Source: Methylobacterium hispanicum
GTDB taxonomy: Bacteria > Pseudomonadota > Alphaproteobacteria > Rhizobiales > Beijerinckiaceae
Reading direction: 5' to 3'
Length of the DNA: 64,000 nucleotides
Assembly: GCF_022179285.1 (NCBI RefSeq)
Contig: NZ_BPQO01000008.1
Coordinates: 62,001 to 126,000 of the forward strand
The notes beneath the pieces are model-generated. The model saw nothing but the letters and a program-made list of their open reading frames with translations, was not told where the DNA came from and did not search any database. Shown piece by piece: positions 59,088 to 64,000 of this stretch (within the stretch, counting starts at the first letter, position 1; every line of letters begins with the position of its first letter). The position numbers were made by a program, and so were the translations under genes.

Positions 59088-61061
59088 CTATTCGCGCCGG
59101 CCGTCCGCCCGCTCCAGCACCGTCCCGCCCGCGGCCTCGGCCTCGATGTCCGTGTCCGTCCCCGCCTCCGGGACCGGCCGATCCAGCAGGCGTTCGGCCG
59201 CCTCGCGGCGGTCGTGGCCGATGATGTCCCGCGTCTCGGCGTTCAGCGCGCGGGCCGGGCGCTGCGGAGCGGTCAGGGGCTCGGGCTTCAGCTCGGCGGG
59301 TGCGTTGCCGCGCAGCCAGCCGCTGCCCTCCGGCAGCGCGCCGGCCTGCTGCAGGACGAGGCGGGCGACGTCGCGCTTGCGCACGTCCTCGACGCGGGCG
59401 GCGGCGGCCTCGGCCGGCAGGCCCAGCCCCTCCAGGGTGGCACGCCCGAACTGCAGCGCCGACTCGGAGGTCTCGCGGAGCTGGAAGTCGACGTCGCGGT
59501 TCATCAGCTCGACGGCGTGCATGCGGTCGTAGGCCCGCACGTAGGTGCGCACGCTCTCGAACTCCTCGTGCACCATCTCGACGATCTTCAGCGCGGCCTG
59601 CGCGTCGTCCACGCAGATGCAGACGAGCTCGGCCCGGCCGATGCCGGCGGCGCGCAGCACGTCGAGGCGGGTGCCGTCGCCGTAGTAGATCCGGAAGCCG
59701 AAGCGCGAGGCCGAGCGGATCTGCTCGACATCCTTGTCGATCACCGTGACGGCGATGCCTTCCGCCAGCAGCACCTGGGTCAGGATCTGCCCGAAGCGGC
59801 CGAAGCCGATCACCAGCACCCGCGTCTCGGCGCTCTCGACCACGTCGGTGGCGGGCAGGTCGGGATCGCCCGAGCGGGCCCGGACGGCGTCGAGCGCCTT
59901 GTCGAGGCCCTTGGCGGCCACGGGCCCGACCAGCATGGTCAGCGCGGCCAGCGCCACGGCGAAGCGCGTGCTGGTGGCGTCGGTCAGCCCCAGCCCCTCC
60001 GCCTGCGGCAGCAGCACGAAGGCGAACTCGCCGGCCGGCGCCAGCACGGCGGCGCCCCGCAGCGCATCGAGGGGGCCGGAGCCGAACAGGCGGAAGAGGG
60101 CCGCCACCAGCGCGACCTTCACGAGGATCGCCGCCGCGGTCGCGCCGAAGAGCTGCGGCCAGACCGCCTTCACCAGGGCGCCGTCGATCGACATGCCCAC
60201 GCTCATGAAGAACAGGCCGAGCAGCATGCCGCGGAAGGGCTCGATATCGGCCTCGAGCTGGTGGCGGAAGTTCGACTCGGCGAGGAGGATGCCCGCCAGG
60301 AACGCCCCCATCGCCATCGAGAGGCCTACCTCCTGCATCATCAGCGCGGTGCCGAGCACCACGAGGAGGGCGGCGGCCGTCATCACCTCCCGGGCGCCGG
60401 AGGCCGCGAGCAGGCGGAAGAAGGGGTTGAGGCCGTAGCGGCCGACCAGCACCACGGCGACGATGGCGCCGAGCGCCTTGGCGGTGGAGAGCGCGGCGTC
60501 CCCCAGCCAGGGCGCGTTCCCGCCCCCGCCCGCCGAGGCCATCAGCGGCATCAGCGCCAGGATGCCGACGACGGCGAGATCCTGGAAGAGCAGCACCGCG
60601 AAGGCGCGGCTGCCGTAGGCGGTGCCGAGGTCGCCGCGCTCCTCCAGGAGCTGCAGCGCCACCGCGGTGGCCGAGAGGGCGAGCGCGATGCCGATCACCG
60701 CGCTCGCGCCGAGGCCGATCCCCGCGAGCAGGCCCGCGCTGCCCAGCACCAGCGCGCACAGGGCGAGCTGGAGCGTGCCGAGGCCGAAGATGTCGCGCCG
60801 CATCGAGACGAGCTGCGAGAGGTGCAGCTCCAGCCCGACGATGAAGAGCAGCAGCACCACGCCGATCTCGGCGACGCTCGCGGCGGTCTCGGGCTCGGCG
60901 ATCAGCGAGAGGCCGGAAGGGCCGATCAGCACGCCGGCCACGAGATAGCCCAGCACCGCGCTCTGCCCGGCCAGCCGGAACAGCGGGACGCCGATCACCG
61001 CCGCCGACAGGAAGGTGAGGACGGGCGGCAGGAAGCTCGCGTGTTCGGCAGGACTTGCCAT
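59088..61061 (-). CDS. Kef-type K+/H+ antiporter with NAD-binding domain
   Basis: 657 residues. About twelve transmembrane helices form a CPA2 antiporter core (LIGPSGLSLI, the ion-path LLLFIVGLEL, LFQDLAVVGILAL, GAFLAGILLAES). A cytosolic TrkA-N/RCK domain follows (RVLVIGFGRFGQILTQVLLA, YGDGTRLDVLRAAG). A further polar tail of about 100 residues extends past the core of most KefB/KefC proteins. It probably exports potassium for protons under pH or electrophile stress. No KefF/KefG-type subunit is adjacent. Confidence 0.9.
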   Translation of the reverse strand: MASPAEHASFLPPVLTFLSAAVIGVPLFRLAGQSAVLGYLVAGVLIGPSGLSLIAEPETAASVAEIGVVLLLFIVGLELHLSQLVSMRRDIFGLGTLQLALCALVLGSAGLLAGIGLGASAVIGIALALSATAVALQLLEERGDLGTAYGSRAFAVLLFQDLAVVGILALMPLMASAGGGGNAPWLGDAALSTAKALGAIVAVVLVGRYGLNPFFRLLAASGAREVMTAAALLVVLGTALMMQEVGLSMAMGAFLAGILLAESNFRHQLEADIEPFRGMLLGLFFMSVGMSIDGALVKAVWPQLFGATAAAILVKVALVAALFRLFGSGPLDALRGAAVLAPAGEFAFVLLPQAEGLGLTDATSTRFAVALAALTMLVGPVAAKGLDKALDAVRARSGDPDLPATDVVESAETRVLVIGFGRFGQILTQVLLAEGIAVTVIDKDVEQIRSASRFGFRIYYGDGTRLDVLRAAGIGRAELVCICVDDAQAALKIVEMVHEEFESVRTYVRAYDRMHAVELMNRDVDFQLRETSESALQFGRATLEGLGLPAEAAAARVEDVRKRDVARLVLQQAGALPEGSGWLRGNAPAELKPEPLTAPQRPARALNAETRDIIGHDRREAAERLLDRPVPEAGTDTDIEAEAAGGTVLERADGRRE

Positions 61062-61167
61062 GGCCGGCGGGTGACCTCGGGCTCGGGTGCGGATGGCGGC
61101 CCGATCCTTAGCCCGCCCGCCCGGCCGGCGCGAGCGCCGAGCGGGTGCCGTATGTCACGCGGGGGCC

Positions 61168-62835
61168 TCAGGGCAGCCGGAAGGCCACCAGGGTCATGTC
61201 GTCCCGCCGGAGCTCGCCGCCGCGGTAGGCGGCGAGATCCCGCTCCAGCCCGGCGAGCTGCGCGTCGAGTCCCTCCGCGGCGCGGGCGAGGAGGCGCTCG
61301 GCCACGCCCTGCCGGCCGAGAAGCTTCGGCCGCACGCCGGGCGCGCCGCCCATCTGATCGGTGACGCCGTCGGTCATCAGGTAGAAGGTGGTGCCGGGCT
61401 CGACCGGCACGGGGGTGTCGCTCTCGGGCGGCGCCTCCCGCCCGGTGCGCGGATAGCCGAGGCCGCGCCGCCCGCCGCGAACCTGCTCGACCGCGCCCGC
61501 CCGGATCGTGGTGAGCGAGAGGCCCGCACCCGCGAAGAGCAGGCTGCGCCGGGCGGGATCGAAGACGCAGACGCCGCAATCGAGCCCGTCGTCGGATTCG
61601 GCGCCGCGCCCGTCCTGGCGGAGCTGGGCGCGCACCATCGCGTCGAGGCCCGCCAGGATCGCGGCGGGCGAGCGCAGGGAGCGCTCGTGCAGCAGCCGGT
61701 CGAGGGCGGTGGCGACGATCAGGGTCAGGAAGGCGCCGGGCACGCCGTGGCCGGTGCAATCGGCCACCACGATCACGCAGAGGCCGTCGATCTCCTCCAG
61801 CCAGTAATAGTCGCCGCCCACGAGGTGCAGCGGCTCGTACAGGACGGCGAGGTCGACGCCAGAGGCGGCGAGCGCGCCCCGCTCCGGCAGGACCGAGGCC
61901 TGGATGCGGCGGGCGTAGCCGATGCTCTCGACGACCTGGCGGTTGGCCGCGGCGAGCTCCGCGTGGGCCGTCTCCAGCGCCTGGAGCAGCCGCTTGGCCT
62001 CGTCGCCGCTGCGCAGGCCCTCGACCATGCTGTTGAAGGCCTGGGAGATCGCGTCGATCTCGTTGCTCGGGCGGTAGGCGCCGCCGAGATCGACCGCGGT
62101 CCAGCGCTTGTGCTCGACCGCCCGCATCGCGACGAGCAGGCGCTGCAGCGGGGCCACGACGTGGCGGCGCACGGTGCGCTGCAGGGTCGCCACGAAGGCC
62201 AGCATCAGCACGAGGCTGGTGCCGAGCGCCAGGAGCGCCTGCCGCTCCGCGTTGTCGCGCAGCTCCTCGGCGGAGAGCACCACTGTGAGGCTGCCGGCGG
62301 CCAGGCCCGGGCCGGCAAGCTCCGCGCTGACCTGGACGCGGTTCCAGTCCCGCCCCTGCGGCCGCTCGCCCGCGCTGCCGACGAGGGCGCCCGCCGCGTC
62401 GCGCAGGACCGCGTAGCGGAAGGCCGGGTCCCGGGCGAGCGCCTGGAGCTGGGGCCCGAAGATCTCGGGCGCCCGTTCCCAGCCGGGCCGGGCGAGGGCG
62501 CTCGCGGTCAGCGAGGCCAGCAGGTTCGCCCGGTCGGCGTGGAGGCGGAGCTGGTCGGCGTGGTTGATCCAGGCGATCCCGGCCTGAGTCAGCAGCACCA
62601 CGGCGGCGATGACGGGATAGATCCGCAGGAACAGCGTGCGGGTGAGGCTGTCGAGGTCGCGGCCCCGCGCGGCCCCGCGCAGGGCGCCCGGCGCCATGAT
62701 CGCGTCCGCACCGGCAACGTCGGCCGCGACGTCGGCGAAGCCCAGCGTGTCCAGCAGGTCCTCGCGGCGCATCGGCCCGGAGCCGCGCAGGCCGCCGCGC
62801 CGGGCCGCCGGGGGTGAGGTCTCGGCGGTGCTCAT
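61168..62835 (-). CDS. siaA: Membrane PP2C phosphatase with HAMP domain, SiaA-like
   Basis: 555 residues. Helices at about 69-90 and 196-215 enclose a periplasmic sensor domain. A HAMP linker (VVAPLQRLLVAMRAVEHKRW) and a short coiled coil lead into a SpoIIE/PP2C domain with VGGDYYWLEEIDG, VVADCTGHGVPGAFLTLIVA, DGLDCGVCVFD and MTDGVTDQMGG metal-binding aspartates. SiaA in Pseudomonas dephosphorylates SiaC and so activates the SiaD cyclase. The neighbouring siaD and siaC genes make this assignment likely. Confidence 0.85.
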   Translation of the reverse strand: MSTAETSPPAARRGGLRGSGPMRREDLLDTLGFADVAADVAGADAIMAPGALRGAARGRDLDSLTRTLFLRIYPVIAAVVLLTQAGIAWINHADQLRLHADRANLLASLTASALARPGWERAPEIFGPQLQALARDPAFRYAVLRDAAGALVGSAGERPQGRDWNRVQVSAELAGPGLAAGSLTVVLSAEELRDNAERQALLALGTSLVLMLAFVATLQRTVRRHVVAPLQRLLVAMRAVEHKRWTAVDLGGAYRPSNEIDAISQAFNSMVEGLRSGDEAKRLLQALETAHAELAAANRQVVESIGYARRIQASVLPERGALAASGVDLAVLYEPLHLVGGDYYWLEEIDGLCVIVVADCTGHGVPGAFLTLIVATALDRLLHERSLRSPAAILAGLDAMVRAQLRQDGRGAESDDGLDCGVCVFDPARRSLLFAGAGLSLTTIRAGAVEQVRGGRRGLGYPRTGREAPPESDTPVPVEPGTTFYLMTDGVTDQMGGAPGVRPKLLGRQGVAERLLARAAEGLDAQLAGLERDLAAYRGGELRRDDMTLVAFRLP

Positions 62836-62873
62836 GGATCCTCGGACCGGCTCGGAGGGGTTCGGGGCGGCGC

Positions 62874-63758
62874 TCAGGCCGTCCCGGGCGCGGCGGCGGC
62901 CCGGACCCGGTCGCGGCCGCCGTTCTTGGCCGCGTAGAGAGCGGCGTCCGCCCGCTTCAGCGCCCCGGCCAGAGGCTCGCCGGGCGCGCAGGCGGCGAGC
63001 CCGACGCTGACCGAGATCGACAGCGCGCCCCGCTCGGTCTGCACAGGCGTGTCCGCCACCGCCCGGCGCAGGCCCTCGGCGCGGGCCAGTCCCTCATCCG
63101 GGCCGGTCTCCGGCAGCAGGATGGCGAATTCCTCGCCCCCCGTGCGGCCGAAGGCGTCGCCCGGGCGCAGGATGCCCCGGCAGGTCGCCGCGAAGGCGAC
63201 GAGCGCGGCATCGCCCGCCGCGTGGCCGTGGCCGTCGTTGATGCGCTTGAACCGGTCGAGGTCGAGCATCAGCAGGCACGCGCCGCCCGCGGCGCGCGGC
63301 CAGGCCAGCTCGGCGACCTCGAGGAAGCGGCGCCGCGTCAGCGCGCCCGTGAGGTGGTCGGTGTCGATGAGGCGGCGCAGCTCCGCCTCCAGGCGGGTCC
63401 GGTGCTCGATCTCGCCCGAGAGCGCCGCGTTGAGGGCCTGCAACTCGCGCTGCTGCTCGGCCATGCGCTGGTTCACCCGCTGCAGCTCGAGCTGCATGCG
63501 GTCGCTCATCCGCACGAGGCGGCGCTGCTCGCGGGTGCCCCGGCGATAGGCGCCGGCGAGTTCCTGCACGCCGTCGGCCACCTCGGAGAGGCGGGACAGC
63601 ATCACGTCGGCGCGGCCGATGACGGCCTCCTCGGCATCGAACAGGCTGAACCCGTCGTCCTGTGCCGGATCCCTCGCCGGATCCCGCGCCGGCCCCCCCA
63701 CGGAGCCCTGGACGGCTTCCTGCGCGCGCCTGAGCGCGGCTGCCCGGCTGCCCGGCAT
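62874..63758 (-). CDS. siaD: Diguanylate cyclase, SiaD-like
   Basis: 294 residues. A helical coiled-coil region (about 45-135: RQQRRLVRM-type charged helices, RMAEQQRELQALNAALSGEI) precedes a GGDEF domain (about 135-290). The active site GGEEF is at about 207-211, and the inhibitory RxxD site (RPGD, 198-201) is intact, so product inhibition is expected. SiaD is inactive until unphosphorylated SiaC binds its N-terminal region. Its ATG overlaps the siaC stop (TGATG). Confidence 0.87.
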   Translation of the reverse strand: MPGSRAAALRRAQEAVQGSVGGPARDPARDPAQDDGFSLFDAEEAVIGRADVMLSRLSEVADGVQELAGAYRRGTREQRRLVRMSDRMQLELQRVNQRMAEQQRELQALNAALSGEIEHRTRLEAELRRLIDTDHLTGALTRRRFLEVAELAWPRAAGGACLLMLDLDRFKRINDGHGHAAGDAALVAFAATCRGILRPGDAFGRTGGEEFAILLPETGPDEGLARAEGLRRAVADTPVQTERGALSISVSVGLAACAPGEPLAGALKRADAALYAAKNGGRDRVRAAAAPGTA

Positions 63759-64000
63759 CAGACCTGCGCCTCCATCGCGAGTTCGAAGGCCGCGTGCTCG
63801 AAGTCGGCGGCGAAATCCGCGCCGGCCTCCGCGATCGTGTCGTCGCCCTCGGCATAGAGCCAGCGGATCGTGACGGGACGGCCCGCGGCGGCGGCGTCCT
63901 CGAGCGGCATGAACAGGTTCATCAACGCCTTGGCGCTCGACGAGTTGAAGTAGGCGAGCGCGACCTCGAAGGCGAGCGGGGCCTGCCCTCCCTCCGCGAG
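63758..64000 (-). CDS. siaC: SiaC-family (DUF1987) phosphoprotein, C-terminal part
   Basis: The last 80 residues are visible; the gene continues past the right edge. FEVALAYFNSSSAKALMNLF, then MPLEDAAAAGRPVTIRWLY and EAGADFAADFE, is the DUF1987 signature. SiaC is a small partner that activates the diguanylate cyclase SiaD when dephosphorylated by SiaA and is switched off by the kinase SiaB. The phosphorylated threonine would lie beyond the window. siaB, if present, should be just upstream. Confidence 0.82.
   Translation of the reverse strand, partial: LAEGGQAPLAFEVALAYFNSSSAKALMNLFMPLEDAAAAGRPVTIRWLYAEGDDTIAEAGADFAADFEHAAFELAMEAQV

Noticed and set aside
58224..61364. 1046-residue plus-strand reading
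   Set aside because: It lies entirely opposite the DUF937-like and Kef antiporter genes and consists of charged low-complexity sequence.

Overview
The window comes from a very GC-rich alphaproteobacterial chromosome, most likely a Methylobacterium or close relative (Methylobacteriaceae). The grounds are alphaproteobacterial gene order (rsmG-parA-parB near holA-lptE; rnd-lptC-lptA-lptB-rpoN-hpf-ptsN), a CbbR-type regulator matching QscR of the serine cycle, a fructose-bisphosphatase/phosphoribulokinase/epimerase/CbbY operon with no RuBisCO in view, and a formate-tetrahydrofolate ligase. No rRNA, tRNA, insertion sequence, prophage or CRISPR array was found. This looks like core chromosome, and rsmG-parAB suggests the left end lies near the replication origin.

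Layout. 0-4.8 kb: rsmG end, parAB, a PAS-GGDEF cyclase, holA and lptE. 4.9-10.7 kb: a TonB-dependent siderophore receptor, a PAP2 phosphatase, dapD coupled to an alpha/beta hydrolase without its serine nucleophile, and a cyclic-nucleotide-binding protein. 10.8-16.8 kb: an OmpR-type regulator divergent from an L,D-transpeptidase-like gene, a MarR regulator, yggS, leuS and a REP-like repeat pair. 16.8-25.5 kb: argJ-SIMPL-mutT, dps, a YcbB-type L,D-transpeptidase, an SDR enzyme and zwf. 25.5-30 kb: divergent opgG/opgH for periplasmic glucans. 30.2-37 kb: the LPS-transport, sigma-54 and PTS-Ntr cluster. 37-39.8 kb: a TetR regulator and a patatin lipoprotein between two inverted copies of a dispersed palindromic repeat.

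39.8-45.7 kb is the metabolic centrepiece. qscR is translationally coupled to an FAD-dependent reductase and lies divergent from fbp-prk-rpe-cbbY. In M. extorquens phosphoribulokinase is reported to make ribulose 1,5-bisphosphate as a signal for QscR rather than for CO2 fixation. The arrangement here fits a signal-making and signal-clearing cassette. 45.7-51.4 kb: ydcF-ftsX-ftsE, a zinc-ribbon membrane protein, hpt, a CpdR-like regulator and two related small membrane proteins, with several CtrA-like boxes between them.

51.4-64 kb: the formate-tetrahydrofolate ligase, a frameshifted heavy-metal-binding protein, yqgE/peroxiredoxin sharing a perfect operator-like palindrome, dedA, thrB, ispH, an orphan Flp pilin, a DUF937-like protein, a Kef-type antiporter, and at the right edge a siaC-siaD-siaA module (phosphoprotein, diguanylate cyclase, PP2C phosphatase) continuing beyond the window. 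Many gene pairs overlap by ATGA, GTGA or TTGA, so translational coupling is common, and TTG starts look genuine at several genes.
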